From: Bacteroidales bacterium
GTDB taxonomy: Bacteria; Bacteroidota; Bacteroidia; Bacteroidales; UBA7960
NCBI GenBank assembly: GCA_003557385.1
Contig: PWON01000218.1
Coordinates: 1 to 39,025 of the forward strand
DNA: 39,025 nucleotides
Reading direction: 5' to 3'
In this document: piece after piece, positions 1 through 9,695 of the stretch
Layout of the letters: each line of letters opens with the position of its first letter
Numbering within the stretch: position 1 is the stretch's first letter
Position numbers and translations under genes: made by a program
Notes under the pieces: model-generated
The model's input: only the letters and a program-made list of their open reading frames with translations
Told to the model about the DNA's origin: nothing
Databases searched by the model: none

Positions 1-354
1 GCAAATGCCTACGATATGGTGATCAACGGAGTGGAGATCGGAGGCGGGTCTATCAGGATCTTCGACCGCCCCCTGCAGGAAAAAATGTTCAGGGTGCTCG
101 GATTTACCCCGGAAGAAGCGCGTGATCAATTTGGCTTTTTGATGCAGGCCTTCCAGTACGGAGCCCCGCCCCATGGCGGCGTTGCCTTTGGATTCGATCG
201 CTGGTGCGCCCTTTTCGGCGGTTCCGAAACCATCCGCGACTACATCGCCTTTCCGAAAAACAATGCCGGTCGCGATGTGATGATCGACAGCCCGGGTCCC
301 CTTGATCCAAAACAATTGCAGGAGCTTCATCTTAAACTGTCTCCCGGCAAATAA
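1..354 (+). CDS. aspS: Aspartyl-tRNA synthetase, C-terminal part (truncated by window start)
   Basis: Frame open from base 1; class II aaRS motif 3 region [15 protein letters not shown] and preceding [12 protein letters not shown] typical of AspRS. Confidence 0.93.
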   Translation, partial: ANAYDMVINGVEIGGGSIRIFDRPLQEKMFRVLGFTPEEARDQFGFLMQAFQYGAPPHGGVAFGFDRWCALFGGSETIRDYIAFPKNNAGRDVMIDSPGPLDPKQLQELHLKLSPGK

Positions 355-429
355 ACAAAAGCCGGCCGGTCATTGTATCAGGCGACACACTGATTATTCA
401 ACGGACACCGCCCATAATCGAAAAACAAT

Positions 430-2376
430 ATGTTCTCTGTCAGCAAGCTATCCGTCCAATTTTCCGGCGAAGTGCTTTTTGATGATGTTACATTCATCAT
501 AAACAAACGCGACCGGATCGGGCTTGTCGGGAAAAATGGCGCCGGGAAAACCACGCTGATGAAGATCATCACCGGGCAATTCAGCCCTGAAAAGGGTACA
601 GTGAGTCTGCCGTCGGGCAGCAAAACAGGATCCCTGCCACAGGAGATGCATTTTCAAAGCCAGCAACAGGTGCTGGAAGAAACCCTGAATGCCTTTTCTG
701 AAGTCAAGGCCCTGGAAACTCAAATAAAAACACTCACCGAAGCCATCACCCGGCGATCGGATTACCAGAGTGAAGCCTATCACCGCATGACCCAGGAACT
801 TGCCGAAGCCAGTGAGCGCTATGAACTACTCGGGGGGAGCACCCAGAGGGCCAGGGCCGAAAAAGTGCTGCTAGGACTCGGTTTTGAGCAAAGCGATATG
901 GAAAGGCCCCTGTCAACGTTCAGTGGCGGCTGGCAGATGCGCGTGGAACTGGCCAAGCTGCTATTGAAGGGTCCGGAACTTTTGCTGCTCGATGAGCCCA
1001 CCAACCATCTGGACATTGAATCCATCCAGTGGCTGGAAAATTTCCTGATGGATTATCCGGGTGCCGTCATGCTGGTTTCACACGACCGGACTTTTTTGGA
1101 TACACTCACCAACAGGACCATTGAATTGAGCCTTGGCAAATTGTACGATTACAAAGCCTGCTATTCAGATTATGAACTGCTTCGCCAGGAACGCATGGAA
1201 CGCGAGGTGGCAGCTTTCAACAACCAGCAGCGTGAAATTGCACAGATCGAGCGGTTTATCAGTCGTTTCCGGGCAAAAGCCACCAAGGCCCGCCAGGTGC
1301 AGTCAAAGATCAGGTTGTTGCAGAAAATGGAAAAAGTCGAAGTGGATGAAATAGATAAAAGCGCCATCCATTTCTGTTTCCCCGAGGCACCCCCATCTGG
1401 CAAAATAAGCCTCGAGGCGCAAAACATCAGCAAGCATTATGGAGAAAAAGAAGTGCTCAGGGACCTTCATTTTATCATCGGACGGGGTGAACGCATTGCC
1501 TTTGTGGGACGCAACGGTGAGGGAAAGACCACCCTCGCCCGGATCATTGTGGGTGATTTAACGCACCAGGGTGTTATTAAACCGGGACACCAGGTACAAA
1601 TCGGGTACTTTGCCCAGAACCAATCAGACTACCTGGATGGGGAAAAGACTGTATTCCAGACCCTGGATGATGTAGCCGCTGGGGATGTGCGCAAACACCT
1701 GCGAAGCATTCTCGGGGGATTTCTGTTCAGCGGTGAGGACATTGACAAAAAAGTCAAGGTGTTATCGGGGGGTGAAAAAGCCCGCCTGGCCATCGCCAGG
1801 CTATTATTGGAACCGGTAAATATGCTGGTACTTGATGAGCCCACCAACCATCTGGATATGCGTTCCAAGGATATCCTCAAGAATGCATTGCTGCAATTTG
1901 GCGGCACCATCATCGTGGTATCTCATGACCGCGATTTTTTACAGGGGCTCACGGAAAAGGTGTTTGAGTTCAGAGACCACCGGATCAGGGAGTTTTTGGG
2001 TGACATATATAATTTTATTGCCACCCGTCGCATCGAATCGCTGAATGCGCTCGAGGCCAATTCAAACAAAGACGATCCGGGAAAAGAGAAAACTTCGGCC
2101 GGCCGCCAATCGTATCAGCAGAAAAAAGAGCTGGAACGCCAGGTCAGACGCCTGGAAAGGCAAATCAAAGATTGTGAGGCCACGATTGAATCACTGGAGA
2201 AGAAGGCACAGGCCCTGGAACGGATCATTTCCAATCCATCACTGGACCAGGAAAAGGTGGATAGTGGTGAGGTGTTCGCCGAATATGAAGCGTTAAAAAA
2301 GCAAATCCGTGATCAGGAATCCATTTGGGAAGAGGCCCACCTGAAGCTTGAAACATATCAACCCGGAACCGGTTAA
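430..2376 (+). CDS. ABC-F family ATP-binding protein (Uup/YdiF-like)
   Basis: Two ABC domains with Walker A (GKNGAGKTT, GRNGEGKTT), LSTFSGGW and LSGGEKAR signatures, LLLDEPTNHLD twice, no TM segments, C-terminal coiled coil. Confidence 0.95.
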   Translation: MFSVSKLSVQFSGEVLFDDVTFIINKRDRIGLVGKNGAGKTTLMKIITGQFSPEKGTVSLPSGSKTGSLPQEMHFQSQQQVLEETLNAFSEVKALETQIKTLTEAITRRSDYQSEAYHRMTQELAEASERYELLGGSTQRARAEKVLLGLGFEQSDMERPLSTFSGGWQMRVELAKLLLKGPELLLLDEPTNHLDIESIQWLENFLMDYPGAVMLVSHDRTFLDTLTNRTIELSLGKLYDYKACYSDYELLRQERMEREVAAFNNQQREIAQIERFISRFRAKATKARQVQSKIRLLQKMEKVEVDEIDKSAIHFCFPEAPPSGKISLEAQNISKHYGEKEVLRDLHFIIGRGERIAFVGRNGEGKTTLARIIVGDLTHQGVIKPGHQVQIGYFAQNQSDYLDGEKTVFQTLDDVAAGDVRKHLRSILGGFLFSGEDIDKKVKVLSGGEKARLAIARLLLEPVNMLVLDEPTNHLDMRSKDILKNALLQFGGTIIVVSHDRDFLQGLTEKVFEFRDHRIREFLGDIYNFIATRRIESLNALEANSNKDDPGKEKTSAGRQSYQQKKELERQVRRLERQIKDCEATIESLEKKAQALERIISNPSLDQEKVDSGEVFAEYEALKKQIRDQESIWEEAHLKLETYQPGTG

Positions 2377-3980
2377 ACAGCAAATTGCCTGGCATAAAAC
2401 CCCGGGTCCAGGTCACTCCCGGTAGCCCGGCGGATCATTTCCGACCAATGATAGCGTGTCCCCTGGGCAAAAACCTTGTCGCAGAAAAATGCGCCCATGG
2501 CAGGCGAATGCGTATATCCCCCCTTTTTCAGTGGCATCCCATCCGGCAATGTTGTATCAATGCAGGCATAAAACTGTGAGGCAAGCAACTCTCCCAGTAA
2601 ATAGTTGTGATAATAACAGGGTGCGGTGGCTATGTGGATCTTGGAAGCCCAATGGGGATAAGACAGGTCACCGGGCGGATCCAGATCCTGGTATTTTTTT
2701 ACCAGCGACCACCACAGCCGGTTAAGATCCTGCTGCGGATCGGCGTACATGGATTGCTCAAAACGATACATTACCTGCGCCCAGCGCGAAAAGACCAATT
2801 GCTCAATCTGCATATTTTTTATAGCTTGCGGGGCCATTTTACAGGCCACGGCGCTACTGATAATGCCCATGGCAGACATCCACCGCGGGTCAGAAGCCAG
2901 GCGGCCAAAAAACATGGCCACGGCTTCGGTGACAAAAATATGGGCGGGTTCGCGCAATACGAAAGGCAGCTTGGTCCCGTAATATTTTTCATATACCGCA
3001 TGGCCGTATTCATGCAGCATGGTGTTCATCCATTTGCGGTTTGGTTTTATGTTGCAAAGCACGCGAACGTCGCCATAGCGGTCGATGTGTATGCAGAAAG
3101 CATGCTGGTTTTTCCCGGGTTTTTCAAACAAGTCGCTGTTTTCGATTAAATCGTCGACAGGCATCCCGATGCCTTTAAAGTAGCGGGCTGTTAAAGCCAC
3201 CAGGTCCTGGCCATCGTAGTATTTGTCAAGATCCAGGTCGTTGATCCGCGGGGCTTCCTGAAAAAACCTGTCCTGGTAATGCCAGGGGCGCAATGCTGAA
3301 ATGGCAATCCCAAATTTTTCCGACAGGAATCTGTCCATACGGCCTTTGACCTGCCTGAACCCCCTTGCCGTCAATGCGTCCAATTGATCAAATAAGGCAT
3401 CTATCATGCCAGGGTCAAGTTCACTCAACCACAGGCTCATGTTGTGGTAATTGGCATAACCGAGTTGCCTGGCAGCCTGGTTGCGCATATCCACCAGACG
3501 GCGTACATCCTGCGCCACGAGTCCGCCTGCCATTTTGGAAGCTTTCCAGGTTTTTTCCACCACAGCCGGATCGGATGAAGTTTCCAGGATCTTCTCCACC
3601 TGGTTGTCGGTGAGCCGGCGGCCATCCACTTCGGCACGAAACAAGGAAAATTTATTGGCCACCTGTGTCTCCAGTTCTATGATGGCTTCCTGAAGATCAC
3701 CGGGAAGTTGATGGGCTTTGTATATGTGATACAACACTTTTGCCTGTCGCCCCAGCGCAGGATCATTCAATGTCCCTGGCTTCTGCATTCCGGCCACGTA
3801 CCGGTAACTGCCATCCGATCTTAAAAAACGGGTATGGTCTATTTCAAGCTTTGTATAGAGGGTATAGTATCTCTTTTTACCTGTAACCGCCGCGTTGAAA
3901 TACGCCAGATGTTTTTTCTTTTCCAGGTCAGACACCCTGTCCCTGTATCTGGCAATAAAATCCCTGAATTTATTCTCCAT
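2373..3980 (-). CDS. M3/M2-like zinc metallopeptidase (oligopeptidase)
   Basis: HEXXH motif MLHEYGHAVYEKYYG followed by TEAVAMFFGRLA; helical oligopeptidase-like composition; no signal peptide. Confidence 0.8.
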   Translation of the reverse strand: MENKFRDFIARYRDRVSDLEKKKHLAYFNAAVTGKKRYYTLYTKLEIDHTRFLRSDGSYRYVAGMQKPGTLNDPALGRQAKVLYHIYKAHQLPGDLQEAIIELETQVANKFSLFRAEVDGRRLTDNQVEKILETSSDPAVVEKTWKASKMAGGLVAQDVRRLVDMRNQAARQLGYANYHNMSLWLSELDPGMIDALFDQLDALTARGFRQVKGRMDRFLSEKFGIAISALRPWHYQDRFFQEAPRINDLDLDKYYDGQDLVALTARYFKGIGMPVDDLIENSDLFEKPGKNQHAFCIHIDRYGDVRVLCNIKPNRKWMNTMLHEYGHAVYEKYYGTKLPFVLREPAHIFVTEAVAMFFGRLASDPRWMSAMGIISSAVACKMAPQAIKNMQIEQLVFSRWAQVMYRFEQSMYADPQQDLNRLWWSLVKKYQDLDPPGDLSYPHWASKIHIATAPCYYHNYLLGELLASQFYACIDTTLPDGMPLKKGGYTHSPAMGAFFCDKVFAQGTRYHWSEMIRRATGSDLDPGFYARQFAV

Positions 3981-5529
3981 GGTCTTTCAAAAACAAAAAG
4001 TAAGTATGGAAAAATACAAAAAAAGACAGACCAGCCTGGGTATCAATGGTATCTTCATTGAGCATGGATGTCCATAATATCACAAAAAAGGCAAGAAAAG
4101 GAAGGTGCCTGAACCGGTTCATCCTGGCGGCCGGATACACCATGGCAAACAAGATCCAAAGTGCTCCGGGAATCCCGAACAGTACGGCAAACGCGAGGTA
4201 CTGGTTGTGTGGTTTCATCCAGCGTTCAAACGACAACGGGGAATTGATCTGCTCCAGTCCGTACTGTGATGCTTCCCGGATATCCCCGGTACCCCATCCA
4301 AACAATGGTTTTTCCCTGATGGCCTCACAGGCTGCTTTCCAGAACTCCAGGCGCTGGGCAAGGCTGTGCCCGGCGGGATCACCCGTAAGCCGGTATTGCT
4401 GAAGCTCCCACATGCTTTGGTGCAGTCGCGTAACAACCCAGGGCCACCTGGTATACCTGGCATTGGCGACACCCCTCTCAATCGCTTGCAGGTCATGGTC
4501 ATCCAATTTTTCAAACCCTTCTGCATCCTTTCGCAAACCCAACGAGGTCATGTACCTTATCAGGACATGCTTCACAGGTTCTCCCCTGTGGTTAAACCCA
4601 TCATAATCCTGAGTGCTGACACGGTTCCAGGCCTCCCTGAGTTCTTCTTCCGCCACATAAATGTACACCTGGTAACCGTTTTCCCGCATGGGATTTTCCA
4701 CATGATGCATATAGGGGGTGCCCCGTGAAGAAAACGTTTCCAGAGCACCCCCATCGATTCTGGTTTCTTTCGTAACATTGTACCACAACAATGCCAATAG
4801 CAGACCGGGAATCAAAATCAGGAGTGAACCCGCCGCCAGCAAAGCTGCCCGCCTTGGATAGGGTATGGTCAGCACCTGTTTTGCCAGCAACACCAAAATC
4901 ACCGCCAGGAACACCGCCACACCCGATAAGGAATGCAGCAACACCAGATACAACACATGATATCCGGCCAATCCATAAGCAAACCGCTGCCAAAACCCTT
5001 GCCCCTGAAAACCTCGGCGGGCAAGATAAAACAGGGAAAACACCGACAAGGCCACCATCAAACTCAAACGGATATGCGATACAAAGGGCGATAATTCACG
5101 GTAATCAATGAAGTTTCCTGAAAAATAAACATACAGGCTAAACAATGACACCACGGTAATGGAACCGGAAAAAGCGAGCAATATCCAGCGCTTATAGCCT
5201 TGGGGAAGCGGACCGGAAGAAGCCACCACGAGGGTGAGCAGAAATATGGGCAGGCGGGTGCGCAGGGTGCTGACACCATAATCCCAGTTGGATGAATAAA
5301 ACAGGGCCACAAGGTGTACCAGGTAAATGGATGCAAATACCAGGGCAGCCCTGTTATCCCAAAATCGCCGGAACTTCTCCCTGAAACGACCCTCGATCAG
5401 CCAGTTCAGAAAAAGGATGATCTGCGACACACTCATCAAAAAAACCGAAGAAGGCAACCCTATGGCAAGGAGGGTCAGCCCCCCGAAATATATCCATTGG
5501 TGCAGTTTCCTTCTGTTTACATCCCTCAT
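3970..5529 (-). CDS. O-antigen ligase / polymerase-like multi-pass membrane protein
   Basis: Many hydrophobic segments; FGWGTGD...ASQYGLEQINSPLSFERWMKPHNQYLAF resembles the Wzy_C/RfaL motif. ORF track begins at 5640, but the Met at 5529 (MRDVNRRKLHQ) follows the ctpA stop and is the better start; 11-bp overlap with the downstream peptidase. Confidence 0.75.
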   Translation of the reverse strand: MRDVNRRKLHQWIYFGGLTLLAIGLPSSVFLMSVSQIILFLNWLIEGRFREKFRRFWDNRAALVFASIYLVHLVALFYSSNWDYGVSTLRTRLPIFLLTLVVASSGPLPQGYKRWILLAFSGSITVVSLFSLYVYFSGNFIDYRELSPFVSHIRLSLMVALSVFSLFYLARRGFQGQGFWQRFAYGLAGYHVLYLVLLHSLSGVAVFLAVILVLLAKQVLTIPYPRRAALLAAGSLLILIPGLLLALLWYNVTKETRIDGGALETFSSRGTPYMHHVENPMRENGYQVYIYVAEEELREAWNRVSTQDYDGFNHRGEPVKHVLIRYMTSLGLRKDAEGFEKLDDHDLQAIERGVANARYTRWPWVVTRLHQSMWELQQYRLTGDPAGHSLAQRLEFWKAACEAIREKPLFGWGTGDIREASQYGLEQINSPLSFERWMKPHNQYLAFAVLFGIPGALWILFAMVYPAARMNRFRHLPFLAFFVILWTSMLNEDTIDTQAGLSFFVFFHTYFLFLKDHGE

Positions 5530-5545
5530 CAGCAAAACATTTGGA

Positions 5546-7213
5546 TTATTCAACACCGGCCAATATATTCCGGTAGGTTTCCCTGTCGGCCAACAATTCA
5601 AGGGCTTTATCCACGTCCGGGTCAGAAGCCAGCGAAACAATCACCCGGCCCCGCTGAAAATAATAGCGGGAAATGATCTCTTCACGCAGCAATTGCTCTA
5701 TTTCCGGACGAAAAGTAATCATGTCCTGTGCTTTTTCTTCCTGGATCATCGCCTGCAGCCTGTAATACTTTTCCTCTATGGCCGCAAAATATTGCTCATC
5801 AGTGGCAGCCTGCTTCAAATCCTTTAAAACCTTCTCGCTGTCCGTATCATAGGTGAAATCATGACCAGTAACAAACTCCAGAAAATCCCCATACATGTCA
5901 TCGGTAACAAAAAAGGATTCCGGGCCGGGAACCGAATCATGGAGTCGATAAAACCTTGTGGCATAGTCAAAGACCTTGAGGTCGCCCGACAGTCCGCGGG
6001 CAACATTGCTCAAAGCAGGCCTGTGGACACGTATGTCGGGATCGATGCCCCCTCCGTCGTAAACCTTTCTGCCACCCCTGGTCCGGTGCGGCATTTTCAG
6101 GGAATCGGGGATGGCAGCCACACTGCCGTCAGCACGTCTTTCCGCATAATTGATGGCCTGAATTCCCCGGCCGCTGGGAATGAAATACTCGGCAACGGTT
6201 ACTTTGAGCTGGGTGTTATAACTCAAGGGCACCACATTCTGCACCAATCCTTTGCCAAAAGTCCTGTTGCCGATGATCACACCCCGGTCGAAATCCTGGA
6301 TGGCACCGGCCACAATTTCCGATGCCGACGCGCTGCGACGATTCACCAGCACTACCAGGGGGATTTCTGCATCGATGGGATCATTCAATGTCCGGTGGGT
6401 GGTACTCCGGTCAGGCAGTCTTCCACGGGTATTGACCACCACCTGGTCTTTTTCAACGAACAGGTTGGCTATGTTGACCGCCTCATGAAGCAATCCGCCC
6501 CCATTGTCGCGCAAATCGAGGATCAGGCTTTCAACATCATGCGCTTCGTGCAGGGCCATGTAGGCATTCCTTACTTCACGGCTCGCCCTTTGGGTAAATC
6601 CGGACAGTTTGATATAAGCGGTCCGTTCATCAAGCATCCCATAATACGGAATGTTGTCGATGCGGATCACTTCCCTTTCAAGGCTTGTGCTCCACTGCTC
6701 ACCATCCCTTTCGACCAGCAGGCTCAATGTGGTTCCGGGCTGTCCCTGCAACAGGGCCCTGACTTCATCTTCGCTGCGTCCCATGGTTGACTGCCCATTG
6801 ATCTCCAGGATAAGATCACCCGGCAACAGGTTAGCCTTGAATGCGGGGAACCCTTCATGGGGTTCCACGATCATGATGTATTCGCCACGCGGCCTGATCA
6901 CCGCACCAATGCCACCATACTGCCCTGTAGTCATAAAGCGGACATCCTCAATTTCCGATTCTGTGATAAATGTAGTGTAAGGGTCAAGGGTCGACAACAT
7001 GCCGTCAATTCCTGATTTCATCATTTCAGACACGTTGATCTCATCGACATAATTCACCACAAGTTCCTTGAACAGGCCGGAAAAAATATCGAGGTTTTTT
7101 ACGATCTCAAAATTCCGGCTGCCGGCACCCGAAAGCACAACGACAGCGGCTGAAAAGATCAGGACCAAAGCAATCCGTTTGCTCCTGGCGGGGATTTTTT
7201 TTATTCCATTCAT
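5546..7213 (-). CDS. S41 family C-terminal processing peptidase (CtpA-like, PDZ domain)
   Basis: N-terminal hydrophobic segment, PDZ region (GGIGAVIRPRGEYIMIVEPHEGFPA), LRDNGGGLLHEAVNIANLF, catalytic-type SASASEIVAGAIQD and GNRTFGKGLVQ. Confidence 0.93.
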   Translation of the reverse strand: MNGIKKIPARSKRIALVLIFSAAVVVLSGAGSRNFEIVKNLDIFSGLFKELVVNYVDEINVSEMMKSGIDGMLSTLDPYTTFITESEIEDVRFMTTGQYGGIGAVIRPRGEYIMIVEPHEGFPAFKANLLPGDLILEINGQSTMGRSEDEVRALLQGQPGTTLSLLVERDGEQWSTSLEREVIRIDNIPYYGMLDERTAYIKLSGFTQRASREVRNAYMALHEAHDVESLILDLRDNGGGLLHEAVNIANLFVEKDQVVVNTRGRLPDRSTTHRTLNDPIDAEIPLVVLVNRRSASASEIVAGAIQDFDRGVIIGNRTFGKGLVQNVVPLSYNTQLKVTVAEYFIPSGRGIQAINYAERRADGSVAAIPDSLKMPHRTRGGRKVYDGGGIDPDIRVHRPALSNVARGLSGDLKVFDYATRFYRLHDSVPGPESFFVTDDMYGDFLEFVTGHDFTYDTDSEKVLKDLKQAATDEQYFAAIEEKYYRLQAMIQEEKAQDMITFRPEIEQLLREEIISRYYFQRGRVIVSLASDPDVDKALELLADRETYRNILAGVE

Positions 7214-7234
7214 TGTAATCTGTGTTTAATTCGT

Positions 7235-7483
7235 TTACGGGACCGGGTCATAACCACTGCCACCCCATGGATGGCATGAGACAATGCGCTTCAGACTCAG
7301 CCAACCACCCCTGAACGGACCATGTTTCTTAATGGCATCCACACCATATTGCGAACAGGTGGGCGAATACCTGCACGATGGCGGGAAATAAGGTGATATG
7401 GCGCCCTGGTAAAAGCGTATCATCCCTATCAACAACCAGGCCAATGCGTATTTTATTCCTGACAATAAGCCTCTCACGGTCAA
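7235..7483 (-). CDS. yidD: Membrane protein insertion efficiency factor YidD
   Basis: [58 protein letters not shown] is diagnostic; adjacent to rnpA. Confidence 0.97.
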   Translation of the reverse strand: MTVRGLLSGIKYALAWLLIGMIRFYQGAISPYFPPSCRYSPTCSQYGVDAIKKHGPFRGGWLSLKRIVSCHPWGGSGYDPVP

Positions 7484-7951
7484 TCAGTTTTGGGTCAATG
7501 TTTGCACATTGTCCAACCCATTGGACCCTATCTCTTGCCGGAGTTTTTGCAAGGACCTTATCAGGCTGCGCTCAATATCGTCGTATTCCATCTCTTTGTT
7601 TGCTGTAAACATGAACGCCAACAGGCATTTGGCATCCTTTTCTTCTAAAAACGAGTAAAACTGACTTTTGTTTTTACGGTAGGCTTCTTTTACCAACCGT
7701 TTGATCCGGTTCCGGCTGACCGCCTTCTTGACCTGCCGCCCGGAAACACCAATGAGGCATTTGGCCGGATAATGAAACACACCACTTTGTGGAAACACCT
7801 GCTGGTGCTTGAAAATCTCCGGAATATCCTTGCCGGGCAAACACAAATATACAATACGGAAGGGATGCTGAAAAAAATGTCTCCCTTTGCTGAACAGCAA
7901 GCTGCGCAACCGGAAGTTGCCAAGCCGTTCGTTCTTTTTAAAAGTATACAT
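7484..7951 (-). CDS. rnpA: Ribonuclease P protein component
   Basis: FKKNERL..., KKAVSRNRIKRLVKEAYR signature; immediately upstream of yidD. Confidence 0.93.
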   Translation of the reverse strand: MYTFKKNERLGNFRLRSLLFSKGRHFFQHPFRIVYLCLPGKDIPEIFKHQQVFPQSGVFHYPAKCLIGVSGRQVKKAVSRNRIKRLVKEAYRKNKSQFYSFLEEKDAKCLLAFMFTANKEMEYDDIERSLIRSLQKLRQEIGSNGLDNVQTLTQN

Positions 7952-7995
7952 AGCGCAAAGTCCCCGGTGGGATCAGGTAAAAAGGCCGGTAAATA

Positions 7996-8739
7996 TTACT
8001 TGCCCTGTTTTTCCATGAATTCTTTGATGGCCATCACCATAGACGGGGCTGTTTTGGTGGGTGCGGTGATCTGCACTTTCAGACCATCCTTTTCAGCAGC
8101 TTTTTGGGTGGCTTTCCCAAAAGTGGCAATGACGGTATCCCCTTGTGCATACTCCGGAAAATTCAACCGCAGGGCCTGAATGCCAAATGGACTAAAGAAA
8201 ACCAGCATCTGGTATTTTCCAATGTCAATATCTGAAAGATCTTCCGGAACAGACCGGTATATGGGTGCTGCCGAAAACTGAATTTTGTGTTGTTTCAGCA
8301 TTTGGGGAATCTCTCTCTTATGGTTCTCGGCACACGGAAACAGAAATTTCTCGTCTTTGTGCTTTTTGATTACATCCATCAGGTCGGAAAAATGGTTCTT
8401 GCAAAAGAATATTTTGCGCTTCCTGAATTGTACATATTTCTGCAGGTACAAGGCAATGGCCTCGGAAGTACAGAAATACTTCATCTGTTCGGAAATCTGC
8501 ACACGCAATTCTTCACAAAGACTGAAAAAATGATCAATGGCATTCTTTGAAGTGAAAATAATGGCCGTGTAATCCGGAACCTGAATGCGGTGTTTTCTGA
8601 ATTCCCTGGCGCCAACACTTTCAATTTTGATGAACTTGCGAAAGCAAACGTCCAGGCTGTAGTCGTTGATCAGATCGACATAGGGCGATTTGTCATTTTC
8701 TGGCGGTGGTTGTGATATTAAAACATGTTTAAATTTCAC
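7996..8739 (-). CDS. hemD: Uroporphyrinogen-III synthase family protein
   Basis: Two-domain HemD-like pattern (IIFTSKNAIDHFF, SPFGIQALRLNFP, VIATFGKATQKAAEKDGLKVQITAPTKTAPSMVMAIKEF); gene context. Confidence 0.85.
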   Translation of the reverse strand: MKFKHVLISQPPPENDKSPYVDLINDYSLDVCFRKFIKIESVGAREFRKHRIQVPDYTAIIFTSKNAIDHFFSLCEELRVQISEQMKYFCTSEAIALYLQKYVQFRKRKIFFCKNHFSDLMDVIKKHKDEKFLFPCAENHKREIPQMLKQHKIQFSAAPIYRSVPEDLSDIDIGKYQMLVFFSPFGIQALRLNFPEYAQGDTVIATFGKATQKAAEKDGLKVQITAPTKTAPSMVMAIKEFMEKQGK

Positions 8740-8757
8740 AGTTCTTCTCCCCTGATT

Positions 8758-9480
8758 TTATTGATTAAACAAATATACAGACGCCGCTTTACCCAGTATC
8801 AGCAAAGGTGCCAGTTCAACGCCACAAAGGTACAAAAATAAGTAATAACCAGAAAACCCTGATACCCGGTAACCCAGCAAAGCACCCCTGCCTATTTTGA
8901 ACACATTGAACAAAACAACCAGGGCCCACGCAGCATACAATCCATAATCAGTCCGGCTGAACGCATGATAAAATATACAAGGCAGGATCAATACCCCAAC
9001 AAACTGATTATACAAAAACAGGGTTGTAAAATAGGCAGTATTGGCTTTCCTGGTGTCAAATATCCAGGCCAGGAATCCAAGCATTGTGCGTTTCAACAAA
9101 TAAAACACACTGAAAAACAAAACGATCATCCCATAGATAACCAAATCATGAATGTTTTGCCAAATTACAGACAAGTCGAAAAACATCAGGGTCTGAAAAA
9201 TAAACAGGGAAATGATAAGAATATAATTGATGATCAGCAAATAACTGGGGGTCTCACTGAACATCATCCCCTCTTTTTCAACCACTGAAAAATACCGGTA
9301 GCTAAATACGGCCAGCAACATTTGGCGGATGCGCCCAGGGAAAAAAAACCGGGCAATGGCAAGCAATGACAAACACACAATAAGCACATAGGCAACCCAG
9401 TCACTGGAAATGCGCTCTTCAACAACTGCAACGGGGACAGCCAGCAAAACGTATGTTTGAAATACCAGGGCCGGCAGCAT
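8758..9480 (-). CDS. DUF4271 domain-containing membrane protein
   Basis: Multi-TM protein directly upstream of hemD, as in other Bacteroidetes; ORF track start 9516, but a TAnnTTTG box (CAAAAGTA on +, 9492-9499) overlaps that start, so Met at 9480 (MLPALVFQTY) is favoured. Confidence 0.75.
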   Translation of the reverse strand: MLPALVFQTYVLLAVPVAVVEERISSDWVAYVLIVCLSLLAIARFFFPGRIRQMLLAVFSYRYFSVVEKEGMMFSETPSYLLIINYILIISLFIFQTLMFFDLSVIWQNIHDLVIYGMIVLFFSVFYLLKRTMLGFLAWIFDTRKANTAYFTTLFLYNQFVGVLILPCIFYHAFSRTDYGLYAAWALVVLFNVFKIGRGALLGYRVSGFSGYYLFLYLCGVELAPLLILGKAASVYLFNQ

Positions 9481-9491
9481 CTTTTTTTTTA

Positions 9492-9499
9492 CAAAAGTA
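9492..9499 (-). promoter_or_regulatory. Candidate Bacteroidetes -7 box TACTTTTG for the DUF4271-hemD-rnpA cluster
   Basis: Matches TAnnTTTG just upstream of the revised start. Confidence 0.45.
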
Positions 9500-9547
9500 A
9501 TCCTTTTATAAAACAAACAGACCGGGTTTTTCCGGCACCAGATGGAA

Positions 9548-9563
9548 TGTGATTTGTTTCACA
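9548..9563. promoter_or_regulatory. Crp/Fnr-family-like palindrome TGTGA-N6-TCACA
   Basis: Exact TGTGATTTGTTTCACA between divergent promoters. Confidence 0.55.
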
Positions 9564-9613
9564 AATTAATACCCGTTTTTTTAACAGGATAACAAAAAAA
9601 TAACACAAATCTT

Positions 9614-9644
9614 TTTGATGAGAATCAAATTAATTCTAATTTTG
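9614..9644 (+). promoter_or_regulatory. Candidate promoter for pta-ackA: TTTG, 19 bp spacer, TAATTTTG
   Basis: -33 TTTG at 9614-9617 and -7 TAATTTTG at 9637-9644, Bacteroidetes-type spacing. Confidence 0.6.
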
Positions 9645-9695
9645 TTGCCCATTGAATTTCAATCATATCCATTATAATAAATCCTTTGATCGTTC

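Noticed and set aside
5861-6790. 309-aa plus-strand ORF inside ctpA
   Set aside because: Antisense to a clear S41 peptidase; no domain motif
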